Positions 1 to 12,078 of a DNA stretch of 64,000 bases are shown here, in pieces (the stretch's first letter is position 1; each line of letters starts with the position of its first letter). The position numbers and the translations under genes are program-made. The notes beneath the pieces are model-generated. The model saw nothing but the letters and a program-made list of their open reading frames with translations, searched no databases and was not told where the DNA came from. Origin of the DNA: Favolaschia claudopus (Eukaryota; Basidiomycota; Agaricomycetes; Agaricales; Mycenaceae); contig JAWWNJ010000002.1 in NCBI GenBank assembly GCA_037176885.1, positions 3,472,001 through 3,536,000 of the forward strand. Reading direction: 5' to 3'.

Positions 1-2360
1 CGATACAGTTTATACACACAGAAATCAGTGTTGATGCAACTCACCACCGAAGTCGCCTTTCGAGTCAACACCAAACGCGAGGAGACTGTCGAAGTTGAAA
101 CATCCATCGAAAGCCGGAGCATTGTCGTCCCGGGTTTCGAATCGCGCAGCTAGTTCTGTCGACGTAGGCAGAAGCGCCGTCCCCACCTCCGTCGCCGGAG
201 CCTTCTGCGCATTTAGATGCATCACCACCGAGGTACCTGCGCCGAGGCCCACAGATACCTGCGTCGTCGCCACGCCGTCGAAGCCCGTCACAGCGAGATT
301 GAACGTTGGAGTGATGTGTGCGCTGACCTGGATTGTGATGCGAAATAAGCGTCCGTTAGTTGGATTGCGGAGTGAGAGATGCATACGGATCCAGAAGAAG
401 CGACGCCTGGCACCGCATTCATGACGAGGGCTGGGAAGGAGATTGTTCAGCAACAAAAGGTATGGGTTGAGTGCACAGACGCACGGGTATCTCCAGCAGT
501 GAACGAAACAACCGGTGGGTGATCACTTTGCGGAGGGAATGTTGCCTCTATCTTCTGCGCGACCATATTGAAGCCCAGATTGACATCCATAATGGTATCG
601 ATTCTTCCACTGACTTGAGCAGATGCGCTGAATGATGGTTCAATTTTCAGGATGCCGGGTACCTCCAACGCTTTGTCGCCGTGACATAAGTCAGCATTCC
701 CTTGTTCAAGTTAAGCATTACTGACCTGGAATACCGACGCTTCCGAGCTGTATTGTGTCAGTGGAGATATCTCCCTGTGGTAGAGCCGGATCCGGAGTTG
801 TCAGTGCAAGTTGTCATGCGTCAGATATCGAAACACGCACGATGACATCCGCAGACAATGACATTATCCCACCAATTTCTGCAGCCATCCCGATTCCCAT
901 GAAGAATGAATCAAACTGCACGTATTGCTTCAACATCAAGAGAGGTAGAATGAACATTTGAATGGCGCACGTGGGGCGGCGCAAAGGTTCCAGTCGCAGA
1001 AACCGCGAGATTCAGCTGCGCATTCAAATTGGCCGCGATGTCGACCTTTACTGAAGGAGATGAACCCCCGCAGGTAAGGGGCGAGTTCATGAGATTCGCA
1101 TTGGAGATACTGAGGGTAGCTGGAGGGATGCTGAATTGTTTGGCAAAGTCGAGTTTGTTCCGATCAGGGACTATATGATTGTACAAGGACATACAGTGTC
1201 AGTGAGAATTCGAAGACCGCCATAGAATGACTTCATAACACTTACATTGCTCCTGGGCGACTTTATCCGCGATGTCCTTGAATGCTGGGCTATTGGCAAT
1301 GGCATCTGAAAGTTGAATTAGATCGGCAACTTAGCGTGGAGTACTCGATTGGGAAGTGTAGAGCATTCACCTTTTACGGCTTTCAAGGTCTCGTCTAAAC
1401 CAGTTGGCGTTTTCCCTAAAGAATCTAGAAAGGAAGCAAGATCGGGGTCGAGGTCGATATCGATACGGCGTTGAGGAGAGGTGTGACGGGAGCTCCAGCG
1501 GCGAGTTTGAGAACCCTTGATTTCGGTAGGAACGCCTGGGATCGAGGCAGCTCGGATGGCGAAGTTGACTTTTCCGGTCCTACAGAGACCAAGCATGAGT
1601 TGTGAACAAAGGTATATGTGTGAGGCAATGGAATGCACGAACTTGGACCAATCCACCTTATCGAAATCAGTATCGAGCGCCAGAGCTCTCACAACGGGCT
1701 GTCGGTCGTCTCGGCGTACGAGCCCACGACGAACAGAGGTGGGGATGGACTGATCGTCGGGAATCCATGATTTGGCGATGCGCGCGAAGCCGCTTGGTCC
1801 GCACTGAAATGAACATAGCATTGTGTCAGCGTCAAACGATTTGAAAGGGATGGTTGTAAATGCTTGGCGCACCTCATCAGGCAATCGCACAACCTTGCCA
1901 ACAGCACCAACGTCCTTATCTAAATGCCCACAATGCGATTCTTCATCCTCGGGGTCGTTCATGCATACGAGGCGGATGTTCTGGGATTGTGCGTTTGAGT
2001 CACAGCCGAGGATTTGCCAGTGTGCGGCGTTGGTTATGTCGGTTATCGCTGTGTCTGACCCCCACTGCACTTGACTTGAGCGACGAATGGCGATAAATCC
2101 GGGAAGGCCTTACGATTTTCAGCGTTCCTGAGCCGGAGGTGTTGGTGCTGGGAAAGTCTGCGCTGGATTAGATAACGCGCAGAGGAGGAGAGTAAGTCCT
2201 GAGACGCACCGTAGGTGCATTCGCCAGCGATGCATGGAGCCTGATAAGGATTGAGTGGAGAGAAAATATTGCAATAGTGATCAAAACTCACATCCCAGTT
2301 ATTGATAGCACGAACGCGATGTACGAGCGGAAGGAGGACGAAGATTATAGGAAGTATCAT
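1..2360 (-). CDS. Secreted DUF7029/DUF7223-type protein, 3' end beyond window
   Basis: Multi-exon minus-strand gene starting at 2360 and running off the left edge. The start encodes a hydrophobic signal peptide (MILPIIFVLLPLVHRVRA). A GT-AG intron then joins NNWD to APCIAGECTYD, and further introns join TLKI to WGSDTAITDITNAA. The following exon carries the hallmark order of this fungal family: HWQILGCDSN, IRLVC, a His/Cys segment ESHCGHLDKDVGAVGKVVRLP, ECGPSGFARIAKSWIPDDQS. Downstream exons near 1190-960, 668-530 and 424-25 have the beta-rich amphipathic repeats of the C-terminal DUF7223 part (for example VPGILKIEPSFSASAQVSGR). Function in the family is unknown; the protein is expected to be secreted or wall-associated. 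Family assignment rests on remembered motifs, not on a search. Exon boundaries beyond the first four are approximate. Confidence 0.8.
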
Positions 2361-3465
2361 GGAAGAAGCAATAAATGCTGAGAGAATGCCGCTTGGGCGT
2401 CGAAGGAATCGCAGAGAACAAAGACCGGGCGAAAGAGAAGAAAATAATGGTGAGGTAGAGATCGAAACTCTGTTATAGTACGAATGCGAGGGCCGGCCAT
2501 CCGGTGATAGTTTGGATTTGCCTGCATGCATTGATCAAGAGTCAATTGAAGTTTCTGGCGAAGCTGATACCGACGTTGATGGAAATTACACCGAAACGCC
2601 GTGGTAGATCGTTTGATGTCGACAAAGAGAGAGGGATGAGGTTTTCTTCAAGGATTGCCAATAATATGAAGTACGGGTATTCGGCGAACGGTTATGAGTA
2701 CGGCGTGTGTGAACTGCCTGACTTTGATCCCGAAGGGTGGCGAAGCTGCGAGACCGAGACGCCGCGAGTTTGAGAGTTTGCGGGGTCTAATTGAGTCAAT
2801 CGACTCCTTGCGGTTTCGGGGCTGAATAGCGCACGCAGCCGCATGGAGGAATGCACCCAGTGAGCGACATGAAGGCAGCAGTGAAGGTGATTCGGAATTT
2901 GCGATCATCTGTTGGCAGTGGTGAGAGATCAGTCACAGGAGTCACGTCACTCCCTCCCACGGAGTCCCACCCCCATTTCGACATCACTGAGCCTCTCTTC
3001 TCTCGTCAGCGCAATATACTGAAAATAAACATAAAGTACAATCTTTTTGCAGTATTCGAAACAACCGCCTTGAATCAATCCAATCTCATCTCTTCCTCTG
3101 TTGCTCACCACGTTTATGAATGGTAACTCTCGGCGTGCATTGTTCATAATGTCATTGCAAGTTCATTGACTCTTATTTTATGGAACCAGAACTTTCAACT
3201 CCCGTCTTGGACGAGCACTGATGGCATACAAGGTACTTCGGGTCTTGCGAGGTCTATCCTGCGGCATAATCTTCCTTGCTTCATTGTAAGATTACCAATA
3301 CATTTTCGGATTCCGGGTATAAAAATACAAGAGCAGATACAAGAACAACCGTTGAATTGACGGCCCGGGGGACACTTCCGTGATTTTAACTCTCCCTCGC
3401 CTTTTGTTTCTATCACGCTTCCATTGTGGTATGTTGGAGTTACTGCTCAGACCAATAAATCCAGA
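2361..3465. other. Intergenic, no gene seen
   Basis: This stretch holds the promoter side of the minus-strand secreted-protein gene that starts at 2360, and the 3' flank of the doubtful minus-strand frames ending at 3466. Open frames here are short and without splice logic or recognisable motifs. Confidence 0.5.
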
Positions 3466-4700
3466 TCAACACAGTACCAAAACAAATCGATATCGACCCA
3501 CCATGAAATCACTCCACGCAGGCTCCTCGTCTCGACTATCGGTTCGTCCATGCGGAACGGCGGCAAACCGCACCACCCTCTCCTCCATCGTCGGTGGGTT
3601 ATCCCGGATATTCCGTTCATACGGCTGCCATGGCGCTGGCTCTTCAACGTTCTCAGGCATCGGAACTTCTGGGAGGACGAGGGAATTGCGCCGCCGCGGA
3701 GGCGGGCGTCGGGAAATGATTCGTTTCAGGCCGCGAGGGTCTGGGAATTCGTTGAGTGCGAATTATTATGGTGGGGGCTAATGAATTTAAACTCACCTTC
3801 ATCAGCATCATGGTCGGATTCTTCGTTGCTTTGCGTGTCGAGGTATGGCATAGGCATGAGTAGCATCGCCGAAACGACGGTCTGCGGATATGATTGAATT
3901 CGAAGGTAAGAATTTTTATTATGTTGCGAAAAAGGGTAGACTTACGCGAATCGCATGTTTGCACTTCGCACTATGGTCTTTAGCTTTGGAGCCCGACGCT
4001 GCCGCCGACGGGTCATCCTCCGCCGCCGCAGACCTCGTACATTGATGCCGCAATAACGGCGCCTTCTTCTTTTTCGAGTCCGACGGCCCGACGCATCGAT
4101 GCAGCGGCACGCCGAGTGTAAGGTTTGGCTCGCATTCCGGCTGTGCGCTGCTGGAGGTGAGTCGCTTGAGGTAGGATGGGGACATGGGTTAGTGGATTGA
4201 AGGGAGGATGATGATGATAAACAGGTAAGTGGGGCGGATCCATTCCTCCTCTATATATACCGTACTTACTCACACCCCACGGCTTGGTGCACCGCCCAAT
4301 TGAAATGAACGCCGAGACATGTCCTAGACTTCATAGATTGCGAGTCTGAGTTTCGGCTTGGCGGGGTTCTGCCCCGCAAAGAATAGGGTGTTACGTCTAT
4401 CGGAGCGAGTGTCCGTAAGATGGTGGGGATGCAGAGTTGAATGGCGAAATTACCGCTGGGGTCAAATGACCGTGACGAGTGGGTATGATAATATTCGAGG
4501 ATGGTTTGGAGGCAGGCGGAATTCCCGCACCCACACCACGGTGAGACTGATCGGCGTTCTATGATGTTGAGATTCACAGCCTCTTTGAAGTTCGTCATGC
4601 ATCCGGCTCCGCATCCAGTTCTGAGACATTGTTTCTGAGACTCGACAGTAAAGCTGGGTGCTTGCAAGTATGTAGTAGGGAAAATTCGAACTCAGCGAAC
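3466..4700 (-). CDS. Unrecognised minus-strand gene or gene fragment
   Basis: Several minus-strand open segments are separated by plausible donors and acceptors. One, about 4680-4266, is Cys-rich (CLRTGCGAGCMTNF, WCGCGNSACL). A second, about 4185-3953, ends in a clean GTAAGT donor and has a KKKK run. A third, about 3900-3804, ends in GTGAGT after NEESDHDADE. The last, about 3750-3466, is acidic/basic (PENVEEPAPWQPYERN) and ends in a stop. A further minus-strand segment near 4853-4767 ends in a GTACGT donor. I cannot place a start codon or a signal peptide and do not recognise the product. It could be a decayed neighbour of the secreted-protein gene to the left, since the Cys spacing is reminiscent of that family, but this is a guess. 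The exon model is uncertain. Confidence 0.3.
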
Positions 4701-4871
4701 CAAGATATTCCAGAGAACTTTTCCGACTCAACGATGTCTCACCCGAACCCTATGATAACGTACCTCTGATATCATGGTGACCACGCCGGCGCCGAAGACG
4801 TCGAACTCCCCACGTCCGCCAACCTTCAAGTTGCCCGAATCCAATTTGAATTAACGTCGATCGACAGAACC

Positions 4872-5060
4872 ATGGAATATGGTTCGCCGATTTATTATGT
4901 GCCCGACATGAGGATGCGCAGCGGTGGCGGCGAACTGGGTTATGTGGATGGAGATCGTATACGTGTGATGCCAGTCCTGGATCTGTATGAATGTGAGGTG
5001 GGGGGTCTGTCGTGGCAGGATGAGGGAAACTTGAACGTCAAGTTCGCCGTCGTTGCATAA
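4872..5060 (+). CDS. Short plus-strand open frame, possible gene remnant
   Basis: A 62-codon frame with a natural-looking composition (GGGELGYVDGDRIRVMPVLD, then GNLNVKFAVVA and stop). The same frame is open upstream to about 4765, adding ELPTSANLQVARIQFELTSI. No acceptor AG precedes the open part and no promoter or first exon is evident, so it may be the 3' remnant of a lost gene. It overlaps a minus-strand segment that also looks partly coding; both cannot easily be right. The product is not recognised. Confidence 0.25.
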   Translation: MEYGSPIYYVPDMRMRSGGGELGYVDGDRIRVMPVLDLYECEVGGLSWQDEGNLNVKFAVVA

Positions 5061-5540
5061 TAATGAGTCTTCTACGCGAAAAAAAAGGAAATGACATGGA
5101 GAAACGAGAGCAAGATCTCTGCGGCAGGGTTTTCATTTTTTACTTGAAAGGAAAAAAAATGGGCGTAAGAGCCTAGAGCATCTGGACTGAAGCCAGCTGG
5201 CTCACGCCGCCACCCGGCCACCGTAGACAAGTAAATTCACCGAACGATGGGAAGAGGTGGTCAGCACCGGAGTCCGCCGCCATCATCTCGTCCTCGAGCT
5301 TCAGATTTCTTTTCGTCCTTTTGGTGCTTCCGGCACTTTTTGTGCCTTCAGAAGTGGGAAAAGAAAAGTAGCAAAAGGAAGACTTGTAAAATACCGGATG
5401 CGCGAGGTGTGAAAGATCATTTGCGTGCACAACACTACCTTGAGGATTGGCTGCTGATGAAAGTAGAAAAACAGAGTGTATTTGAACGTCCCTTCGGTGT
5501 CCTCACCTCATCGGGATACCGTTTCGACTCTATATGGCAC
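5061..5540. other. Intergenic, no supported gene
   Basis: Contains A-rich tracts (5080-5090, 5150-5160) and two overlapping open frames on opposite strands (minus 5430-5173, plus 5247-5735). The plus frame runs straight into the inverted-repeat element at 5541, so it is unlikely to be a gene. Nothing recognised. Confidence 0.4.
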
Positions 5541-5558
5541 ATATACTGTGCAAAAATT
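5541..5558 (+). repeat. Left terminal inverted repeat
   Basis: 18 bp perfect inverted match to 7731-7748; outer boundary of the 2.2 kb element. Confidence 0.8.
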
Positions 5559-7730
5559 ATCAGTGATTACAACTCAGCTGAAAACAGGGTATTTGCTCGC
5601 AACTTACTGTTACTTACAACTTTTCCCTGCAACTTACAACCTTATGGCTGCAACTTACTACTATGTTCTCAGGTTGGTTACAACTTTATTGGTGGGCACA
5701 TCTTTCTGGAAATGGGCGCAACTACCAAACTGTGATCTTTTTCGCAAATTACTCGTAGATCTACAGGCCTCTGTTTCGCCGATGATCGCGGTTACATGCC
5801 GACATCGACGGCATCCTGGCAAATTCGGCAAACACACGGGTCAGCTCACATTGTACTTTCAAACGATTCTAAACAAATCCTGAAGGCAGAGCTCAGCCAG
5901 AGGACAGTGAAGTAAGTGTTAGAAAGTTATATTTTCCGAAAGGAAAGTACAATTACTTCGATTTAGAGTCACACTGATTCGTATGTTCATAACTTCATCT
6001 TGGTGCAGAGACAGAGTTTCTGCTGCCTTGTCCCTACAGAATTCCTCAGAACTTATTTCAAATGGTAGTTTAAAGGATCTCTACTTCCCTGAATCTCTGC
6101 AGGCACTTCCCTCTCAGGTTTCCGGGTAGGATGATTGGCAACCTACAGAAACAACCTACGCTAGATTGAATGTCAGCCTATGGTAGATTGATTGTCAACC
6201 TTGGGTAGGATGTATTCGCTGTAGCCAACGCTAGGATGAAAACTTTAAAAATCATCCTACAGCTAGTTTGAGAACTTCAACCAGTGCGAGACTGTTTATC
6301 AACCTATAGCAGGATGTTTTGCTGTGGCTGAACTTCCAACCTATTATTTGCTGAATAGCAGGCTACAACTGGTTGAAATTCAACCTATATCTGACTGTTC
6401 ATCGTTTCGGTACATGATAGAAAATGTGCATTATATTGGGCTACAGGAAAATACACATTGCAGCCACTAGTGACTCAGACCACATGCAGAAGGTATCCAG
6501 CATAATGCTCACCGACAGTCGCCGGCCCCATCATTACATATCCAGGCCGCATGAGCTACGATGTATATAAGCGAGCGCAACGACAGAATAAATGGGAAAC
6601 GCACTGGGCATCGCAAGCAACTCCATTGAGACAGAAGTAAAGACGTCGAATGAGTCATGGGTCGGTGCTCTGCAAAAGCCGAAGTGAGTAAGTAGACGCA
6701 CTAAGAAGAATAACACACCGTGACCGATTCGGCTCAGCCTCCACATCCACCTCACTACGGCTGAGTGCAGCCTCGGATCCGCACGAGTCTACGAGAGTTT
6801 GAAACGCGCCGCAAGAGAGTCAGAGTCCACAAGACAAGCCATAGAAGCCCATAGAAGTCGCCGAGGACAAGACGCGAGTCAAAACGAGCAATCTCTTGAA
6901 ACTTGAAGCGCAGCAGGAACCAGTCATAAACTTGCAGGCTTGAGGGGTTTTGAGGCTAAGAGCTCGAGGAAAGAACTTTTGAGGGCTTGCAGCTTGAATG
7001 ACAGAGCGGCAACACAGAGCAGAGCGGGGGAAGGTGGAGGAAGACGACAAAGAGAACTGATGGTTCGGTTTGATCACGTTGGCTCACGTCACATCCGCAC
7101 ACGTGTGTGTCGGAGTTTGAATGACTTGTGCTTTTTCGAATTCTCGGAGCGAACAATTACAGGAACTCATCGCATACTGGAATGGAACTGCTCGGACCGA
7201 CATCATACATTCAAATACAGTGCCTCTGTTTGTCTCCCCTTTTTTTCTCACAAAAAATGGCCAGAAGCATCGATTTTGAGAAAACAACCTATCGAAGGTT
7301 ATATTTCAACCTAAAAAAATCAACCAACCTCAGGTTGATTTCAGTCCAGCGACTGCTCTTAGGTTGAGCATTTGAATCAACCTAGAAGGATTGCCATCCT
7401 ACGGCAGGATACCCAGAAGGCCACCAACCTACTGTAGGATAGCGTCAACCTACAGCAGATTGATCGGCAACCTATGCCGAATCCACAGTGTCCACAGACT
7501 CTCTAACTTGCCCCGAAATTACTGTTTGACAAGCCGAACTCAGTTAGATCAAAATCAGATGGCCGATCGTTTTACCTCCTTTATGCCAAGCCTTCGGTGA
7601 GATGCAACCAACTTCGAGATGTAAGCGAGATGCGACCAAGATAGCAGATGTAACCAACCTCTGAGATGCAAGCAAATAAAGTTGCTGCCAAAGATGTAAG
7701 TTGTGTGCAAAAACCCTGTAACCTGCGGTG

Positions 7731-7748
7731 AATTTTTGCACAGTATAT
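7731..7748 (-). repeat. Right terminal inverted repeat
   Basis: 18 bp perfect inverted match to 5541-5558; outer boundary of the 2.2 kb element. Confidence 0.8.
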
Positions 7749-8162
7749 CGCCCATAACTCTAGTATTTACAAACAAGTAAGTCGGATATGCGATACAGAA
7801 TATAGTTCAATTGCAGGAAGAGCGACATGGAGGCGTCGGTGAAAGAGCACTGGAGTTTGGGGAGATCATGGATCAAGTCACGGTCATCAGTCACCGTCAC
7901 GCCATTGTCCTTGCCTTCCGCCACCATCTCGTCCTTGTCTCGTCCTCAGATTTTGTCTTCCTGCCTCAATTTGGGCGCAGGATGGTCGGAATAGCGTTGC
8001 TGGAGTATTTAACAGTCCTGACCTCTATCTGAGTCTCTCGCTTCCGCCCCGAATGGTGCGTAAGTATTTCTATACCGTTATTCTCACAAAAATCCTAATT
8101 GCATCCATTGAAGATTCAGGATAGAGCCCTACTCATACAGAGTACTCATATCCGACGGCTAG
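7749..8162. other. Right flank of TIR element, no gene seen
   Basis: Short unrelated open frames only. It would have to hold the 5' part of the small reading frame that follows at 8163, but I see no convincing first exon. Confidence 0.4.
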
Positions 8163-8412
8163 GGATGGGTAACCAACATCTCCCGCCCTCCGACGAAAAT
8201 CGCCGCTAACCCCGCATCGCCCAGGCAGTCCACCCTCCCCGGCATAACGATTCGGAGCCTCATCGAACTATACGCCGCTGCCCTGGATGGAATGCGCGAC
8301 CCGCTAGCTGTGAAGCATGAGCCTGATTTCGGTGCGTCTGAATGACATTCCCTCCGTGGATACGTCCTCAAAATCCTCGTTTTCAGACTCACTTGAATCG
8401 TTCTCCGCATGA
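8163..8412 (+). CDS. Possible 3' end of an unknown gene (two exons)
   Basis: An open segment after an acceptor (GGCTAG, ending at 8162) encodes SLIELYAAALDGMRDPLAV and ends in GATTTCG at 8331 with a GTGCGT donor. A 55 nt intron ending TTTCAG leads to a short last exon that reads DSLESFSA and stops at 8412. The splice is in phase and the tail is plausible, but no start codon or upstream exon could be found. The upstream part may have been lost or displaced by the element ending at 7748. Product unknown. Confidence 0.3.
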
Positions 8413-9430
8413 TAACAAGTTGCTCAGTCCTTGAGCTTCGAACCCGACCCAACAGACGGTTTGGGTCCACAACGTCTCTCAGCTAGATCTGGTGCGCATA
8501 TTGTTTCGTGTATTAGCGGATTTGGGACCCTGACTTATTCTCCTGTTCTCCAGCTGTCCGCTTTAACGCACATCTCAACGTTCCACGCCGCACCTCCTCG
8601 AATCGTACCTCGTCGCACACCTTCCGCTGAATCGTCCCCTTCCGTGTGTATGTCCTTTTTCGCGTGACATCACACCTTTGTACCTAACTCTTGCTTTTCC
8701 CTCGCAGCCATCTTCTCGAACGGATCGCCCTGCTCCTCATCCTCCACCCCAGCGCCCGCGCTGCCTCCCAGCTTCGTCTTTATTCGCTATGTGTCGTCGC
8801 ACTCACGGGCGTCGCCTCCTCGTTTTCGTGGGCACTCGCCCTTCATCTGCCGAAGGCAGATGGCGTACCCAGAGCAGGATACGAGGTCAACGCCTTCGTC
8901 GTGTGCGGGTGCGGGTCTGGGACCGGGAAGGTGCCTCCTGGTGGAGGATATGGCGGCTGCATTCGCGGAACACGTACGTCCCTCGTCTCTGCTGTACACC
9001 TATATCCCACTGACCCTCGTCGTAGGTTTACCCTCCACCACCTATTCGCCTCTCTCTCATCCAGACCCGGCGGCCGCTCACGGTGCGTACGATCTCTCCC
9101 TTTGATGTACTTATTATCTCATTCGCGGTCCAGATGTGGCGCCTTCCTCTCCAAACCATCATTTCACTCTTCGTCAAATCCATATACAGCATCACCCCGG
9201 ACCCCCACCGTCCGTCCGTCTACTCTTCCCCTCCTCCCCCTCCCCCCTCCATCGACGTATCTGCCTCGCCATCGCACACCGTATACGCGGAGCTACCTCC
9301 CCGTCTCGCGGCCCACCTATACGTCTACGTATCGAGTTCATCCCGCCCTCGTCCCAGCGAGCGTACGAGTCCGTGTTAGCTACTGAGGACGCCGCGAAGG
9401 TCCATTCGTCAAAGCACATACACCCACGCA
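8413..9430. other. GC-rich sequence without supported gene
   Basis: C- and CT-rich DNA with several GT...AG pairs that could be splice sites and long overlapping frames in several phases, but no frame is clearly protein-like. It may contain a pyrimidine-rich promoter or a decayed gene. Confidence 0.35.
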
Positions 9431-10560
9431 CCTCGACCTCTACCAGCGGCGTTGGTGGGTCGGGATGACCCCGTCCTCGTTCGTCTGCGGAAGTGTGGTG
9501 CGGCGAGGGGGAGGTTAAGGCGCGGGGGAGTACAGGGTCGTGCGGGGGGTAGCAGCGAACGAGGAAAGGAGTGGGTGTGCAACGAGGAGGGGATATGCAG
9601 CGGGTAACCTACCAGCAGTCGTGCCGCGTAGCCCATCCCTTGGTCGACACATCGCGTACACCTTGCGCTAGAAGCTATACCGCCGGTGTTGGCATCGGTG
9701 GATGTCGACGCCGCCTCCCTCATCCATATCCCCATCTGCATCCGCATCCGTCGACAATTCCGCCCATCTCGCTCATACATACACCCCATACAGGTCGACC
9801 TCTACCAGCGGCGTTGGTGGCCCGGGATAGCGCCGTCCGCGTTCGTCTTGCGAAGCTCAAGGTTGGGTGCGGGGAGGTCGAGATCTGTTCGTGCTGTGAG
9901 CATGGACAGGGGGGAGAGAGGGAGGGAGAGGAGAGAATGGATGGAGGTGCTGATGCGCATGCTGGTGTGGACGCCGTCGTCGTCCTCGTCGACACCCGCG
10001 CGTGGGTATTCGGGTATCCTAGGATATTCCAGACGCGAGGCGGGGTGTTGGTCGAGACGCGAGATGTGAGGTAGAAGCGGTGGTGGAGGATGTGCGCCGC
10101 GGAGGGTGTGAAGGAGTCATTGGCGGCAGTGAGGACCGAAAGAATGGACGAGGGGGGGAGAGGGTGTACGAGGATGAAGGGGATATGCAACGCCAGCGGC
10201 GTTGGTGGGTCGGGTTAACGCCGTTTCGGTCGTCTTGCGTAGCTCAAGGCTGGGTGCGGGGATGTCGAGATCTGTTCGTGCTGTGAGCATGGACAGGGGG
10301 GAGAGAGGGGGGAGGAGTGAATGTAGGTGCTGATGCGCATGTGGCCGCGGGTGGTGTGGACGCCGTCGTCGTCCTCGTCGACACCCGCGCGTGCGTATTC
10401 GGGTATCCTAGGATATTCCAGACGCGAGGCGGGGTGTTAGTCGATACGCGAGATGCGGGGTGGAAGCGGTGGAGGGCGTGGCGGAGGGCACCGCGGAGGG
10501 TGTGAGGGAGTATAGCGGCAGTGAGGATCGAGAGAATGGACGAGGGAGGGGGATCGCAGC
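9430..10560. repeat. GC-rich direct duplications, spacing about 362 and 389 bp
   Basis: The phrase ACCAGCGGCGTTGGTGG and related sequence recurs near 9443, 9804 and (as GCCAGCGGCG...) near 10192. The stretch from about 9800 to 10180 recurs as about 10190 to 10560 with a constant offset of 389 bp, including a 12 bp palindrome TATCCTAGGATA at 10015-10026 and 10404-10415. Weaker, degraded copies seem to continue to about 11000. The long frames across the array are by-products of high GC. Origin unknown. Confidence 0.65.
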
Positions 10561-12078
10561 GCGGGCTGCTTCCTCGTGCGGGGCTCGTGAAGATTTCTCG
10601 TGAGTTGAGGGGGACGGGGTCAGCGGTGGTGTGAGGAGCAGAGGACGAGGTGCGGATAGTCTACGCACAGCGTGGGGCGTCGGAGATGGGGCACTCATGT
10701 GGATATCGGATATACTTGAGGGGAGAAGACTCCGTCGGCGACGTGATTAGGGGGGTGATGACTGAAGCTAAGCGTCGGCGGCGGCGGGTGTGCTAGCGCA
10801 TCGTGTGCTTATACACCTAGAGGAGGAATGTGTCGTCTTCCTGGTCCTGACGTGCTAGCGCCAAGGGTACACCAAGAGCAGGTGCGGAGCGTCGGCGTCG
10901 ACCCCCGGTTCCTTCCTGTCTGAGGGGATGGAAGGAATGGACAGGGGGGTGTACGACGACGAGGAGGAGCGGGTGTATGAGGAGGATGGGATGTGCAGCG
11001 CGTGCTATTCCCCTTGGGGAGGTCGTGAAGAGTTCTTGCGGGATGATGAGGTGGAGGACGGGTCATGGCGGTGTGGTAGAGGAGACGGAGGATAAGAGTA
11101 GGATGCAGTGGGGGTGTCGATGGGGCTGCAACTGGTCCAGGTGCGCGAAAGAGGGGGGTTTGAGTGCCGGCGTGGAAGGTGATCCTGCTGACTTCGGCCG
11201 GAGGATAGCGAGGCGGGGAGTACACCGTCGGGTCCCGGCGTTGGTGGAATGTGACGAGCGTCTGCGACGGCGGGAGTCTCCCCGCATTCGCCTGTAGTTC
11301 CACGATGAGGTCACTACACACATCTACAAGTGCGCCATCGTCCCCGTCAAGCGTGTTCTCTTCCCTAGCACGTTAGGGACGCCTCACTTCCGACGCCGGC
11401 TGCCGTAGTGAAGTACATGGGAGTCCTCCACCACCGTGTTGAGGAGGAGATGTGGAGGTGGGCGGAGGCAGCTTCTGTGTGAGGGGAGGTCTATTGACAA
11501 AACGTCAGCGAAGCTGGGGTGAAGAGCGACGGGAAGATGCTCGTTCACAATCTGGATCTTTCGCTGCCCACCGACATCATTACCTCGATCCAGGAACTCC
11601 CACGTTGGCGGGTGCAGGGTATTGGGGTGGGGTGCAAGTATGGAGGTGGCGCGTAATCGAGGCAAGAAAGTGCATGTACAGACACGCACTGACGTCGCAT
11701 TTGGGGGGCTGACGGAAAGGCCAGCGCATCGGCGGCGGACGGGGTAGTGGCGGCACGCGCTCATGAAGAGGAGTGTTCTTCCTGGGTGGGCTGCGTTGCG
11801 AAGACTAGATGGGAAGGGCGGCGGCGAGGGGACATCCAAGAGGATCGAAATGTCCCCAACCGGCCAGTAATCCGGTACTTTTCCTTATACCAGTATATTC
11901 TGCCGTAGACGTTTGTAGTACTATGCCTCGTAGAGGGCCTCGAGCCTGTAGTACATCTGAAGTGAATAATGAGCCATCGTCGCCGCAGGCGTGACACTAA
12001 AAGCGGCGTGACTTGCTGTGACTCGATTTTCTTCCTTGACTTTCTGCGACCTTCTCATCTCTCCCAGACGCTCCCTCA
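10561..12078. other. GC-rich sequence without supported gene
   Basis: G-rich on the plus strand with degraded similarity to the duplicated units before it. A minus-strand frame at 11839-11384 (about 150 codons) is Pro/Arg/His-rich and matches nothing I know. From about 11850 the base composition returns to normal ahead of the F-box stub. Confidence 0.4.

Larger units (their letters stand above)
5541..7748. mobile_element. Non-autonomous TIR DNA transposon with subterminal repeats
   Basis: The ends are exact 18 bp inverted copies: ATATACTGTGCAAAAATT at 5541-5558 and its reverse complement at 7731-7748. Just inside, 5584-5607 pairs with 7696-7719 (24 bp, three mismatches). Further in, two zones at about 6115-6400 and 7285-7480 are packed with short words such as CAACCTA and TAGGATG, in both orientations. 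No transposase-like frame lies inside, so mobility would need a protein made elsewhere. The flanks read TATA on both sides if the inverted repeat is taken to start at CTGTGC, which would fit a TA or TATA target duplication, but the sequence is palindromic there and cannot decide. Superfamily not assigned. Confidence 0.7.

Noticed and set aside
8690..10500. Several plus and minus frames of 100-230 codons
   Set aside because: High GC removes stop codons in all frames; products are Pro/Ser/Arg-rich and repeat with the DNA duplications. No start context or conserved block.
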